A stretch of DNA of 64,000 nt, from contig JBKQIY010000198.1 of NCBI GenBank assembly GCA_052148155.1, positions 40,784-104,783 of the forward strand. Reading direction: 5' to 3'. A program made the position numbers and the translations under genes. Below are positions 16,963-24,873 of the stretch, one piece after another (position 1 is the stretch's first letter; each line of letters starts with the position of its first letter). This DNA comes from JBBQER01 sp052148155. Lineage in GTDB: Bacteria > Actinomycetota > Acidimicrobiia > IMCC26256 > PALSA-610. A model generated the notes under the pieces. The model had not been told where the DNA came from. It searched no databases and saw nothing but the letters and a program-made list of their open reading frames with translations.

Positions 16963-17915
16963 CTGCACCCCAGCGTTACGGCATCACGTTCCCTTTCGAC
17001 GGTATCCCGCTGCTCGGTCAACGCGACGTCGTGCGCGAACTCGTCGACCTCGGCTACACCGACCTGTGGTCGGCGGAATCGGGCGGGTACGACGCGTTCA
17101 TTCCGCTCGCGGTCGCCGCGCAGTGGGCACCCGAGCTGCGGCTCGGCACCGCGATCGTGCCGGCGTACACCCGCGGGGCGCACACGCTGGCCTCGACCGT
17201 CGCTTCGATGTGCCAGGCCGCCCCCGGACGCTTCGCGCTCGGGATCGGCACGTCATCGAATGTGATCGTGGAGCGGTGGAACGGCATGACGTTCGACAAG
17301 CCGTACCAACGGGTGCGGGACACGATTCGCTTTCTGCGCGCCGCACTGAAAGGCGACAAGGTCACCGAAACCTATGAGACGTTCGCGGTCAACGGTTTCC
17401 GGCTCGGCATCACGGTTAGCGAACAACCCCCGATCCTCGTTGCTGCGCTGCGCCAGGGGATGCTGCGCCTCGCCGGCCGCGAAGGTGACGGCGCCATCGT
17501 CAACTGGCTCTCGGCCGACGACGTGCGGACGGTCGCCCCGTACGTCGGCGCCGGCAAGGAGATCGCGGCGCGCATCTTCGTGTTGCCGTCCGACGATCCC
17601 GGGCTCGTCTATGCGGTCGGCAAACGCGCCATCGCGTCGTACCTGACGGTGCCGGTCTACGCCGCGTTCCACGAATGGCTCGGACGCGGCGACCAGCTCG
17701 CCGACCTGTGGCGGCTGTGGAGCGAAGGCGACCGCAAAGCCGCGGCCGAGTCGATTCCCAACGAAGTCGTCGACGACCTGCTCGTGTGGGGCAAGCCGGA
17801 GCAGTGCCGCGAGCACATCCAGCGGTACATCGACAACGGGGTGACGACCCCCGCCCCCGCCCTGTTCTGTGGTCCCGACGAGCTCCCGACCGTGATACGC
17901 GCCCTCCGACGATAG
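16959..17915 (+). CDS. LLM-class F420-dependent oxidoreductase
   Basis: The 318-residue TIM-barrel protein of the luciferase-like monooxygenase superfamily has the N-terminal GYTDLWSAESGGYDAF strand and RLGTAIVPAYTRGAH, both typical of mycobacterial F420-dependent enzymes, and the FALGIGTSSNVIVERWNG segment that lines the cofactor pocket. It starts 4 bases inside the thioesterase gene and has its own GGGAGG at 16946-16951. It probably uses reduced F420 on a lipid-like or xenobiotic substrate. Confidence 0.88.
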   Translation: MTAPQRYGITFPFDGIPLLGQRDVVRELVDLGYTDLWSAESGGYDAFIPLAVAAQWAPELRLGTAIVPAYTRGAHTLASTVASMCQAAPGRFALGIGTSSNVIVERWNGMTFDKPYQRVRDTIRFLRAALKGDKVTETYETFAVNGFRLGITVSEQPPILVAALRQGMLRLAGREGDGAIVNWLSADDVRTVAPYVGAGKEIAARIFVLPSDDPGLVYAVGKRAIASYLTVPVYAAFHEWLGRGDQLADLWRLWSEGDRKAAAESIPNEVVDDLLVWGKPEQCREHIQRYIDNGVTTPAPALFCGPDELPTVIRALRR

Positions 17916-17970
17916 CGTCCGGTTAGACCGTTTTATACCTACGTGTTCCCGGGGGCGCGAAAAGCGGTGG

Positions 17971-17999
17971 TTGTCTTATTGGGCGTTCGCCACTACAAC
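17971..17999 (+). promoter_or_regulatory. Sigma-70-type promoter of the first secreted four-Cys protein
   Basis: TTGTCT (17971-17976) and TACAAC (17994-17999) are separated by exactly 17 bases. The same boxes and spacing recur upstream of the paralogue at 19091-19119. Confidence 0.6.
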
Positions 18000-18036
18000 T
18001 ACGGATACCCGGGGGGGTCCTAGAGAGGGAGTTCGT

Positions 18037-18579
18037 ATGCGTAAGGCTGCAGGTCTATTGGTCGCGTGTTCGTTGCTCATCCCAGTCGGCGCGATCGTTG
18101 CCGGCTCCGCGGGCGCCGCGACCGCAACCACGAATTGTAAGGCCCTGACCGGCAAAGAGGTCTATTCGCCCGCGCTGCCGAAGCTTGGCGGCGCGCCGGT
18201 GACATCGACCGTGACGACGAATTCGAAGCTCAGTGGTTGTGTCGGTGGCGGCGTGACCAGCGCGAACATCGTGTCGAAGTCCACCTACAAGGGTGACTGC
18301 GCGACGTTCCTCGCCGGGTTCGGCAAGCCGACCCTGGGTACCGCCAAGATCACGTGGAACACCGGCAAGACGTCGACCGTCGCCACGACATTGACGTCGA
18401 TCACCAAAGCCGGCGTGAACCCTGCGCTGGCCAAACTGGTGAGCAAGTTCACCACGGGCCTGTTCGTCGGGCACACGTCGACGGTCGAGATCAAGGCGAC
18501 CGCCGCCACTGGTTCTTGCACGAAGGTCGGTTTGGCGGGCTTCACGTTCGTGAACGACGGCGCCTTCAAGACCACCTAG
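18037..18579 (+). CDS. Secreted four-cysteine protein, paralogue A
   Basis: The 180-residue product has a signal peptide (MRKAAGLLVACSLLIPVG, cleavage near residue 29, AGAATA). The Thr/Ser/Lys-rich mature part carries four cysteines at residues 34, 68, 88 and 161. It is predicted to be exported and beta-rich. It is clearly paralogous to the protein at 19152: same signal peptide, SPALP, SGC-GGGV, a W-N-T segment and the GLF-G-T motif in the same order. The start follows a strong AGAGAGGGAG ribosome site. I do not recognise the family. Confidence 0.85.
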   Translation: MRKAAGLLVACSLLIPVGAIVAGSAGAATATTNCKALTGKEVYSPALPKLGGAPVTSTVTTNSKLSGCVGGGVTSANIVSKSTYKGDCATFLAGFGKPTLGTAKITWNTGKTSTVATTLTSITKAGVNPALAKLVSKFTTGLFVGHTSTVEIKATAATGSCTKVGLAGFTFVNDGAFKTT

Positions 18580-18609
18580 CACGGATCAACAAGTCAGGAC
18601 AGAAGCGAT

Positions 18610-18638
18610 CGGGGCCCCACTGCTCAGGTGGGGCCCCG
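18610..18638 (+). terminator. Strong GC hairpin after paralogue A
   Basis: An 11-bp perfect stem, CGGGGCCCCAC with GTGGGGCCCCG, encloses a 7-base loop 30 bases after the stop codon. There is no T-tract, but hairpins of this kind end transcripts in high-GC actinobacteria. Confidence 0.7.
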
Positions 18639-18669
18639 CCCGCGCGGGCTGCAACTACAGGGAGTTCGC

Positions 18670-19042
18670 ATGCGGACGTCGCTCGCACCGTGCCGCGATG
18701 TCAGTGCTCACGCCGGTCGGCGTGATCGCGGCGGCACCGAGCTCCGCGGCCGACATCCTGGACGTTCACGCGTCGGTGTCGGTGTCGGGCGCTCCCGAAG
18801 CTCGGCCCCAGGCGTTCGCTCCAGGAATCGTCGTCCCGCAGATGACCATGGTCGCGGCCGGGGCTAGCCGGGGGGCGCCCCCGTCCGTGGCGACCACGAC
18901 TGGGTATCCGAACGCGGTTCTGTGCGAAAGAGCAGCGGTCGACGACCAGCTTCGTGCACTCATCTCCGACCAAGACCGCGCGGTCACATACCTCAGCACG
19001 ACCCCGGCAGTCGCAGTTCCGACCCCACCGTCGGCAGCCTGA
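18670..19042 (+). pseudogene. Frameshifted third member of the secreted four-Cys gene group
   Basis: The sequence GGAGTTCGCATGCG around the ATG at 18670 is the same as at the start of paralogue B and nearly the same as in paralogue A. The first frame gives MRTSLAPCRD and then loses the pattern. The next frame, from about 18698, resumes a signal-peptide core (SVLTPVGVIAAAPSSAAD) that aligns with SLLIPVGAIVAGSAGAA of paralogue A. A one-base insertion or two-base deletion in the signal peptide explains this. The downstream 90 residues up to 19042 show no four-Cys pattern, so the rest has decayed or been replaced. Use of the internal ATG at 18698 cannot be excluded, but no ribosome site precedes it. 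Confidence 0.6.
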
Positions 19043-19090
19043 CCGAGGTGCGTGTTCCGCCCCGCCTTGCATCCCCGCACGAAACAGTGG

Positions 19091-19119
19091 TTGTGCTGTT
19101 CGCCGCCGACCATTACAAC
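19091..19119 (+). promoter_or_regulatory. Sigma-70-type promoter of paralogue B
   Basis: TTGTGC (19091-19096), a 17-base spacer and TACAAC (19114-19119) repeat the layout seen before paralogue A, including the flanking GTGG before the -35 box. Confidence 0.6.
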
Positions 19120-19151
19120 TGAGACACCAGGGGACCAGGCAAGGAGTTCGC

Positions 19152-19700
19152 ATGCGCAGAGCTGCAGGATTGATGTTCGCAATGGCGTTGCTGATCCCTG
19201 CCGGCGTGTCGGCCGCGCCGGCCGCCGGTGCCGCCGGTGCCAGCTGCACGAAGATCACCGGTACGGCAACGTTCTCGCCCGCACTTCCGGTCACCACATC
19301 GAAGCTCACGGTCAAGCCGACGATCACGACCTCGAGCACGATCAGCGGCTGCACCGGTGGTGGCGTCAAGAGCGGGACGACAACCCAAAAGACGAAGTCC
19401 ACCGTCGGACTGAACTGCGCGAACGTCGCGACCGCGATCGCAAAATCTCCGCCCAGCACCGAAACGGAGATCTGGAACACGAAAGCGAAGTCGACCGTGC
19501 TCGTCAGCTTGAGCGCGGTGAAGGGCAGCACGACCGAGTCGAAGCTGACCAGCAAGGTGACGGCCGGACTGTTCAAGGGAACGACGACGACAGCCACCCT
19601 CGAGTTGACCGGGGCGTTACCGAAGAAGGGTGCGTGTTCCACCGCTGCGCTGAACGCGATCCTCTTCGGGTCGGTCGGCAAGATCGTCACGACCTCATAG
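19152..19700 (+). CDS. Secreted four-cysteine protein, paralogue B
   Basis: The 182-residue protein has a signal peptide (MRRAAGLMFAMALLIPAG, cleavage near AGAAGA) and cysteines at residues 32, 67, 89 and 162, matching the spacing of paralogue A. The mature chain is Thr/Ser/Lys rich. The start follows AAGGAG. It is preceded by a promoter with the same boxes as paralogue A and followed by an imperfect hairpin at 19736-19758. It is probably a periplasmic or wall-associated beta-sandwich; function unknown. Confidence 0.85.
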   Translation: MRRAAGLMFAMALLIPAGVSAAPAAGAAGASCTKITGTATFSPALPVTTSKLTVKPTITTSSTISGCTGGGVKSGTTTQKTKSTVGLNCANVATAIAKSPPSTETEIWNTKAKSTVLVSLSAVKGSTTESKLTSKVTAGLFKGTTTTATLELTGALPKKGACSTAALNAILFGSVGKIVTTS

Positions 19701-19727
19701 TCGAACGGTCCGACCGCGCGGCACCGA

Positions 19728-19901
19728 TCACGTCTGGGGCCTCCGACACGAGGGCCCCGGGTCCACCCGGCCGGCGACCGGCTCGCCCGCAGCGTTCGCG
19801 AGCCCCACAAGGCGGTTGACCGTATTCCGGTTGGGTGCCGTCGCGAGCGTCTTGGTGAGCTTGTCGAAGCCGTCCGGCGGCGCCGCCAGGTCATTCCCCA
19901 T
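19728..19901 (-). CDS. Possible small protein of 57 residues
   Basis: The frame MGNDLAAPPDGFDKLTKTLA onward reads like a real amphipathic peptide. It occupies otherwise empty sequence between paralogue B and the divergent MDR oxidoreductase. The ribosome site is weak (a GGGGA just before the ATG), and the frame overlaps the hairpin of paralogue B. I list it only as a candidate. Confidence 0.25.
   Translation of the reverse strand: MGNDLAAPPDGFDKLTKTLATAPNRNTVNRLVGLANAAGEPVAGRVDPGPSCRRPQT
19736..19758 (+). terminator. Imperfect GC hairpin after paralogue B
   Basis: GGGGCCTC pairs with GAGGGCCCC (one bulged G) across a 6-base loop, 35 bases after the stop codon. No T-tract is present. Confidence 0.45.
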
Positions 19902-19961
19902 TCGACGATCGACATGGTCGTTCCGCCGTTCGGGGGACCGCGATCTGCAACGATCAGTGAG

Positions 19962-21023
19962 ATGAATCAGACGATGCGCGCGTGGCGCACACACGAGTAC
20001 GGCGCGCGACCCACTGAAGTGCTGCGCCTCGACACGGTGCCTGTCCCGGCACCCGACGCGGGCGAGGTACGCGTGCGCGTGCAGGCGATCCCGCTCAATC
20101 TGAACGATCTCGAACGCATCACCGGCGCCAACATGATGGTGCGCCCCGAGCTGCCGTACAGCCCAGGCATGGAGGTGATGGGAATCGTCGAGACGTGCGG
20201 CGCCGGCACCGAGGATTGGCAGGACCGGCGCGTGGTCGCCATGCCGAAAGGCGCCAACGGCGGATTCGCAGAGTATGCGATCTGCCCGGTCGCGTCGGCG
20301 TTCGAGATGCCCGAGACGATTCCGTTGCCCGCGGCGGCGGCGTTGTACTTCCCGTTCCACCTCGCATGGCTCGGCCTGTTCGACCGCGCCGAGTTACACG
20401 CAGGGGAAAGTGTGCTGATCCACGCCGGGGCCGGCGGATCCGGATCGGCCGCAATCCAGCTGGCCGCAAACCGTGGCGCGCGAGTGTTCGCGACGGCGGG
20501 CAGCGACGAGAAGGTCGCGTTGTGCCGATCACTCGGCGCCGACGTCGCGATCAACTACTCCGACTCCAGTGTCGACTTCGCGGCGGTCGTGCTCGACGCG
20601 ACCGGCAAACGCGGTGTCGACGTCGTGTTCGACAACGTTGGCGAGGCCGTGATGGAGCAGTCCATGCGGTGTATCGCCTACAACGGCCGCTATCTGATGA
20701 TGGGATTCGCGTCCAACAAGGCTGTCGCCGACGAACCGTTCATCGTGCCGCGGCGGGTCGCGCTCGGAAACTTCAAGCTGTGCGGCGTGTTGTTGGCCTA
20801 TGCGCAACCGGAGATGTCGGACTTGGTCAAGGACGCGATGGGTTGGAACTTCGCATCGGCAACGCTGGGAGCGAACATCAACCGTGAAATTGTGGGCCTG
20901 GTCCTGGACGGCAAGGTAAGTCCGCTGATCGGCAAGGTCGTCAACTTCGAGCAGCTGCCCGCGGCGATGGAAGCCATGGCTCAGCGAGCGTCGATCGGAC
21001 GCACCATCGTCCAGATGGCCTGA
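19962..21023 (+). CDS. Zinc-free MDR / NADPH:quinone-oxidoreductase-like protein
   Basis: The 353-residue medium-chain reductase has the Rossmann motif VLIHAGAGGSGSAAIQLA, the GADVAINYSD segment and DVVFDNVG, all characteristic of quinone oxidoreductase (Qor) type MDR proteins. The structural-zinc cysteines are absent. NADPH-dependent reduction of quinones or enones is expected. The start could be the ATG at 19962 or the one at 19974; only a weak GTGAG precedes them. Confidence 0.85.
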   Translation: MNQTMRAWRTHEYGARPTEVLRLDTVPVPAPDAGEVRVRVQAIPLNLNDLERITGANMMVRPELPYSPGMEVMGIVETCGAGTEDWQDRRVVAMPKGANGGFAEYAICPVASAFEMPETIPLPAAAALYFPFHLAWLGLFDRAELHAGESVLIHAGAGGSGSAAIQLAANRGARVFATAGSDEKVALCRSLGADVAINYSDSSVDFAAVVLDATGKRGVDVVFDNVGEAVMEQSMRCIAYNGRYLMMGFASNKAVADEPFIVPRRVALGNFKLCGVLLAYAQPEMSDLVKDAMGWNFASATLGANINREIVGLVLDGKVSPLIGKVVNFEQLPAAMEAMAQRASIGRTIVQMA

Positions 21024-21035
21024 AGTCGCGTTGCG

Positions 21036-21572
21036 TCAGCTCGCGAGCTCGACGAGCTTGGTGACGGTGGCCCAGTTGCGGGTGGTCGCGATCGCGTTCA
21101 ACTTCCGCTCCAGGAAACCGTTGTTGAGCTTTGTGTTGCCGTATCCGGTCGGGCAGTGGAGGAACACCTCACGGCCGCGGACGCGCAGCTCATCCGGTCC
21201 GGCGTCGAACGCTTCGACGGCGCGGACCAGCGCGGCGTCGGGGATCTCGGCCAGGAACGTGACGTGCAAGCGCGCGGTATCGGCGACCGTTCGCAGGAAC
21301 GGATTGGCGCGCTCGACGCCGGCGAGCTCATCTTTTGCGCGCAACAGCACTGCGACCTCGAGGCCAAGATCACGCGCGATCTGATCTTCGATGGCACGGG
21401 CGACCGTGACCGGACTCTTGGACCGGCCGTTGAAGACGACGTTGCCGCTTTGGATGTATGTGATCACCGACGTGTGGCCGAGGCGCCCGAAGACGGCCTC
21501 GAGGTCTTTCATCTTGATCCGGTTCCGGGCGCCGACGTTGACGCCGCGCAGCATCGCCACGTTGGTCGCCAT
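21036..21572 (-). CDS. DUF1697 family protein
   Basis: The 178-residue protein matches the DUF1697 pattern: an N-terminal MLRGVNVGARNRIKMKDLEAVF, the conserved TYIQSGNVVF strand, and a central HVTFLAE. The C-terminal half has the GYGNTKLNNGFLERKLNAIATTRNWATV signature. The family is widespread and uncharacterised. The ATG at 21572 was preferred because the upstream in-frame extension is antisense to other sequence. It converges on the quinone oxidoreductase gene. Confidence 0.85.
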   Translation of the reverse strand: MATNVAMLRGVNVGARNRIKMKDLEAVFGRLGHTSVITYIQSGNVVFNGRSKSPVTVARAIEDQIARDLGLEVAVLLRAKDELAGVERANPFLRTVADTARLHVTFLAEIPDAALVRAVEAFDAGPDELRVRGREVFLHCPTGYGNTKLNNGFLERKLNAIATTRNWATVTKLVELAS

Positions 21573-21579
21573 GGCGTGG

Positions 21580-22019
21580 TTATGCCGTGCGCGTGAGGTG
21601 CAGGTCGTCGTGGTGGACCTGCGGGAGCGGGATCGAGACGAGCGTTCGCACCGCCGACCAGCCGGGATCGTCCTCGCCGGGGCGCAACGAGCACCGGGCC
21701 GACGTGGGAGCGCCACGATCGTTGTTGTGCAGCGCTTCGCCTCCGGTGGCCAGCGCGAGCGGTGTGACATTCGTGGCTGAGCGTTGGTACGGCCGCGTTG
21801 CGTCGCGATGTCCGATGTGGTTGATCGCACCGGCCGACATCACGTACATCACGTCGTGTCGTCCGGCCGCGCAGAACGACGCGGGAACGCCGCCACCGGA
21901 TGCATGGTCAACGCCGGATGCATCAACGCCCGGTGCCAAAAAGCTGTCGTCGTGACGATCGCGAGTTGCGTGACGACGAATGCCGCGATCGCCGCCGCGA
22001 CGATGTGCGGTCCCGACAT
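21580..22019 (-). pseudogene. Decayed fatty-acid (acyl-CoA delta-9) desaturase
   Basis: Two pieces of a membrane desaturase are left in different frames. The N-terminal piece from the ATG at 22019 has a transmembrane segment and TTTAFWHRALMHPA, a damaged first histidine box. About 90 bases later the other frame resumes with GAINHIGH and LALATGGEALHNNDRGAPTSA. That is the third histidine box with HNNHH changed to HNNDR, followed by the C-terminal LRPGEDDPGW pattern. The middle of the gene, including the second histidine box, is missing. The promoter upstream, with TAGCCT at 22032-22027 and the operator at 22033-22050, is intact. Confidence 0.75.
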
Positions 22020-22032
22020 CACCCGAAGGCTA

Positions 22033-22050
22033 CTACCGACATGTCGGTAG
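22033..22050. promoter_or_regulatory. Perfect 18-bp palindromic operator
   Basis: CTACCGACATGTCGGTAG is a perfect palindrome in the divergent region between the desaturase remnant and the TetR gene. It abuts the TAGCCT hexamer used by the desaturase remnant. This is the expected form of the binding site of the adjacent TetR protein. Confidence 0.75.
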
Positions 22051-22104
22051 ACTCGTTGATGTGGCTCTCGCCGCCTCCAGGCCGAAATACACGACCTGCC
22101 CTCC

Positions 22105-22142
22105 ACGAAGGAGCTCATGGTCGAGTCAACGAAGGAGCTCAT
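22105..22142 (+). repeat. 14-base direct repeat across the TetR start codon
   Basis: ACGAAGGAGCTCAT occurs at 22105-22118 and again at 22129-22142, a period of 24 bases (8 codons). The first copy supplies the ribosome site and ATG; the second encodes residues TKELI near the N terminus. Confidence 0.6.
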
Positions 22143-22719
22143 CCTCCAAGTTGCGCGGCGGCGCTTCGCCGATCACGGCTACTCCGGCACGAGCCTCAAC
22201 CAGATCGCAGATGAAGTCGGGATCCGCCGTCCCAGTCTGCTGCATCACTTCCCGTCGAAGGACGCGCTCTACCGAGCGGTTGTCCTCGACTCGTTCGCCG
22301 ACTGGGTCGCGCTCGTCGACAATGCGATCGAGGGCCCACGCGAGGGCTGGGCGCAGGTCGAACGCATGCTGCGCGCCGCGTTCATCTTCTTCGAAGAACA
22401 TCCCGAGTTCGTACGCCTCGTCCGTTGGGAGGCCCTCGAGGGGGGACCGATCCTGCGCGGGGAACTTGCGGTCCTCTTACGTCCGTTGTTCGATCGGGGC
22501 GCCGCGTTTCTCGAACGGGAGATGGAAGCCGGGCGGCTCCGTCGTTACGACGCCCGCCAGCTGCTCCTCACCGGCTACGGCGCGGTCCTGTCGTACCTTT
22601 CGGACGCTCCGTTGATGAACGACCTGCTCGACATCGATCCGCTCTCCGACGACGCACTCGCGGCTCGGCGCGAACATGTGATCAACGTCCTGCGCCACGC
22701 CGTCGTGCCCGACTGTTAG
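22117..22719 (+). CDS. TetR-family transcriptional regulator
   Basis: The 200-residue protein has a TetR helix-turn-helix at residues 25-60 (SLNQIADEVGIRRPSLLHHF) and the FFEEHPEFVRLVRWEAL segment common in regulators of lipid genes. The ATG at 22117 follows GAAGGAG. Divergent from it lies the broken desaturase gene, with a perfect 18-bp palindrome between them, so it probably controlled that gene and itself. A 14-base direct repeat spans its start codon. Confidence 0.88.
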   Translation: MVESTKELILQVARRRFADHGYSGTSLNQIADEVGIRRPSLLHHFPSKDALYRAVVLDSFADWVALVDNAIEGPREGWAQVERMLRAAFIFFEEHPEFVRLVRWEALEGGPILRGELAVLLRPLFDRGAAFLEREMEAGRLRRYDARQLLLTGYGAVLSYLSDAPLMNDLLDIDPLSDDALAARREHVINVLRHAVVPDC

Positions 22720-22730
22720 CAAGTTCAGGC

Positions 22731-23459
22731 TCACCATTTCACAAGCTGTTGCCAGCGGTCGAGGAGCGATGCGTCGCCGAACACCTCGGCATCCGACGGA
22801 TCCGTCCGACCGTAGAGGAAGAGCAACAGATCCGATGCTGGCGCGCGCATCGCGACGTCACCCTTGGCGTGCTCGCGGGTGACCGACACGCCGTCGGCCG
22901 CGAGACGCACGAGCCATTCACCCGGGCCGTCGGTGCAGTGAAGATGGATCGACTCTCCCGAGCTGTGCAATGTCGACTCTTGTCGCCAGTACGGGATGAG
23001 CCCGAAGAACTCGTCGATACCGTCGACGGCGAGGTCATGGACGATCGGCTCGGTGGCGCCGGCCGCGAGCTGCGCGTCCCATCGGTGCACCGCAGTCTCA
23101 TTCGCCTGCCGTCGCGCCCAGAAACCGGCCGTGCGGTCGTCGGTCCACGACCATGCGGGACTGCCCGGATCGACGCGTCCTAACGCGTCGGCGACGAGGT
23201 CGACACCGGCCTCGAACCAATCGAGGCGCACGTCGGCCGGCGGCGGCTCAGCAGCCGACCAATGATCGGGCGGGTCGTCGTCGGCCGATTCGACGATCGC
23301 CCCGACCCAACGGTGCAACCGCCCGACATGGCCGAGGAGATCCGCGACCTGCCACTCCGGACACGACGGCACCGGCGCATCGACGCCGGCTGCACGCGCC
23401 GCGGCGCCGAGCGCATGACCTTCACGACGCAGCGCGACGCAGTGCTGTCGGTAGTCCAT
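22731..23459 (-). CDS. Maleylpyruvate isomerase family mycothiol-dependent protein
   Basis: The 242-residue protein has a DinB/MDMPI fold pattern. The N-terminal CPEWQVADLLGHVGRLHRWV supplies the first metal His, and the NETAVHRWDAQLAAG segment supplies the second with its Asp/Glu partner. It ends with the C-terminal SCP2-like domain found in TIGR03083 proteins. The family links to mycothiol, the actinobacterial thiol. The ATG at 23459 overlaps the TGA of the SRAP gene, so both are cotranscribed. Confidence 0.85.
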   Translation of the reverse strand: MDYRQHCVALRREGHALGAAARAAGVDAPVPSCPEWQVADLLGHVGRLHRWVGAIVESADDDPPDHWSAAEPPPADVRLDWFEAGVDLVADALGRVDPGSPAWSWTDDRTAGFWARRQANETAVHRWDAQLAAGATEPIVHDLAVDGIDEFFGLIPYWRQESTLHSSGESIHLHCTDGPGEWLVRLAADGVSVTREHAKGDVAMRAPASDLLLFLYGRTDPSDAEVFGDASLLDRWQQLVKW

Positions 23460-24160
23460 CACGGTGACGCTACCGGCACGCGCTCGACCAGATCCGCAGA
23501 GTTGTTGTCGGCCTTGTTCACGAGCGTCGAAACCGTCCACGCCTCGAGATCGTCGGCCGGCATCGGAACCAACAAGCTCGCCAATGTCGAAGTGTCTCGG
23601 TTGTCGACAGCAAGCCATGTGTCCCACTCGGACTCGGGGAGCACGACCGGCATGCGGTCATGGATGGGCGCGACCAGTTCGTTCGCCTCGGTGGTGATGA
23701 TCACACACGTTCGTAACCGCGGCGCGTCGTCGCCGGCAGTGCGGTCGTGCCAGATCTCCCACAACCCCGCGAACGCCAACGGCTCGCCATCACGACGTCG
23801 GATGAACCACGGCACCTTCGGGCGCTTGCCGTCGACCTTCTGCCACTCGTAGAAGCCGTCGGCGGGCACGATGCAACGCCGCCGTTCGAAGGCCCGCTTG
23901 AACGCATTCGCGGTGAGGAGCGTTTCGGCGCGGGCGTTGATCATCCGGTCACCAATCTTGGGGTCCTTGGCCCAAAATGGCACCAGTCCCCAACGCAACA
24001 CGTCGAGGACCCGTTCGCCGTGGCGCTCGGCGACCACCGGTACGTCGGCCCGGGGGGCGACGTTGTAGCTCGGTTCGAGCTCTCGGGTCCGGAGTTCGGT
24101 CACGTGGAAACGTTCCGCCAGCAACGCGGGCGAGGAGACCGTGACGTAGCGGCCGCACAT
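23459..24160 (-). CDS. SOS response-associated peptidase (SRAP/YedK/HMCES)
   Basis: The 233-residue protein starts with Met-Cys2-Gly-Arg-Tyr. Cys2 becomes N-terminal after Met removal and forms a covalent crosslink with abasic sites in single-stranded DNA. The other family residues are present: EPSYNVAPRADVPVV (catalytic Asn), the AETL and FYEW segments, and the HDRMPVVL histidine motif. It shields abasic DNA during replication. The start at 24160 has TACCGT 7 bases upstream and no ribosome site. Confidence 0.93.
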   Translation of the reverse strand: MCGRYVTVSSPALLAERFHVTELRTRELEPSYNVAPRADVPVVAERHGERVLDVLRWGLVPFWAKDPKIGDRMINARAETLLTANAFKRAFERRRCIVPADGFYEWQKVDGKRPKVPWFIRRRDGEPLAFAGLWEIWHDRTAGDDAPRLRTCVIITTEANELVAPIHDRMPVVLPESEWDTWLAVDNRDTSTLASLLVPMPADDLEAWTVSTLVNKADNNSADLVERVPVASP

Positions 24161-24167
24161 CGGACCG

Positions 24168-24173
24168 ACGGTA
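24168..24173 (-). promoter_or_regulatory. -10 hexamer of the SRAP gene (leaderless)
   Basis: TACCGT on the bottom strand, 7 bases before the ATG at 24160. Confidence 0.45.
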
Positions 24174-24191
24174 CCCGCAGACAGGAATCCG

Positions 24192-24238
24192 TTGACCCCG
24201 GCCGGCCAGGTGCCCTATATTAAGACCGACCGGTCGGT
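24192..24238 (+). promoter_or_regulatory. Promoter and palindromic operator of the TetR-thioesterase-GNAT operon
   Basis: TTGACC (24192-24197), 18 bases, and TATATT (24216-24221) form a good sigma-70-type promoter. Directly behind it is the perfect 14-bp palindrome ACCGACCGGTCGGT (24225-24238), placed to block initiation. Part of this sequence recurs in the promoter of the acyl-CoA dehydrogenase at 38341. Confidence 0.7.
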
Positions 24239-24258
24239 TTTGTTGATGGGGAGCACAC

Positions 24259-24873
24259 GTGGCGGGTACCAAAGGCTTGAAGACCCGACAGCGGATCGTC
24301 GAGCTCGCCGCGCCGGTGTTCAACCGCCAGGGTTACGTCGGCGCGTCGATGCGCGATCTCGTGGACGCGACCGGGCTCGAAAAAGGCGGGATCTACAACC
24401 ACTTCGGGTCGAAGGAACAACTCGCGCTCGAGGCCTACGACTTCGCGATGTCTCAAGTCACGGACGGGTTGGCGCGTTCCCAAGACGGCGCCACCGACGC
24501 CATCGACCGTTTGCAACGGATGATCCGAGCGTTCGCGACGTTTGCCCGCAAACCTGCGATCGCGGGTGGGTGCCCGATCATGAACACCGCGATCGAAGCC
24601 GACGACACCCACCCGGAGCTACGCGAACGAGCGCAGACTTCGATGACACTGTGGCACCGCCTGATCGGGCGGATTGTTAAAGACGGTGTCGCGGCGGGCA
24701 CCCTCGTCGCTGGGACCGATCCGTATGCGCTCGCGGCGTTGCTCACCGGGTCGCTTGAGGGCGGACTCATGCTCTCGCGCCTGTACGGAGATCCCGCGTT
24801 CATCGATCGAATCGTCGAACACTTGACGACGCATGTGGACACATTGCGCGCCCGACCCGAGGAGGCGCAATGA
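24259..24873 (+). CDS. TetR-family transcriptional regulator
   Basis: The 204-residue protein has a classical TetR DNA-binding domain: LKTRQRIVELAAPVFNRQGY, then MRDLVDATGLEKGGIYNHFGSK with the recognition helix at residues 34-55. The C-terminal domain contains GGCPIMNTAIEADDTHPEL, typical of the AcrR/YxaF type. The GTG at 24259 follows GGGGAG. It is the first gene of an operon with a thioesterase and a GNAT acetyltransferase (4-base overlaps) and has its own operator at 24225-24238. Confidence 0.9.
   Translation: MAGTKGLKTRQRIVELAAPVFNRQGYVGASMRDLVDATGLEKGGIYNHFGSKEQLALEAYDFAMSQVTDGLARSQDGATDAIDRLQRMIRAFATFARKPAIAGGCPIMNTAIEADDTHPELRERAQTSMTLWHRLIGRIVKDGVAAGTLVAGTDPYALAALLTGSLEGGLMLSRLYGDPAFIDRIVEHLTTHVDTLRARPEEAQ

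Noticed and set aside
17920..17936. Short stem with TTTT after the LLM oxidoreductase gene
   Set aside because: The stem is only four base pairs, too weak to call a terminator.
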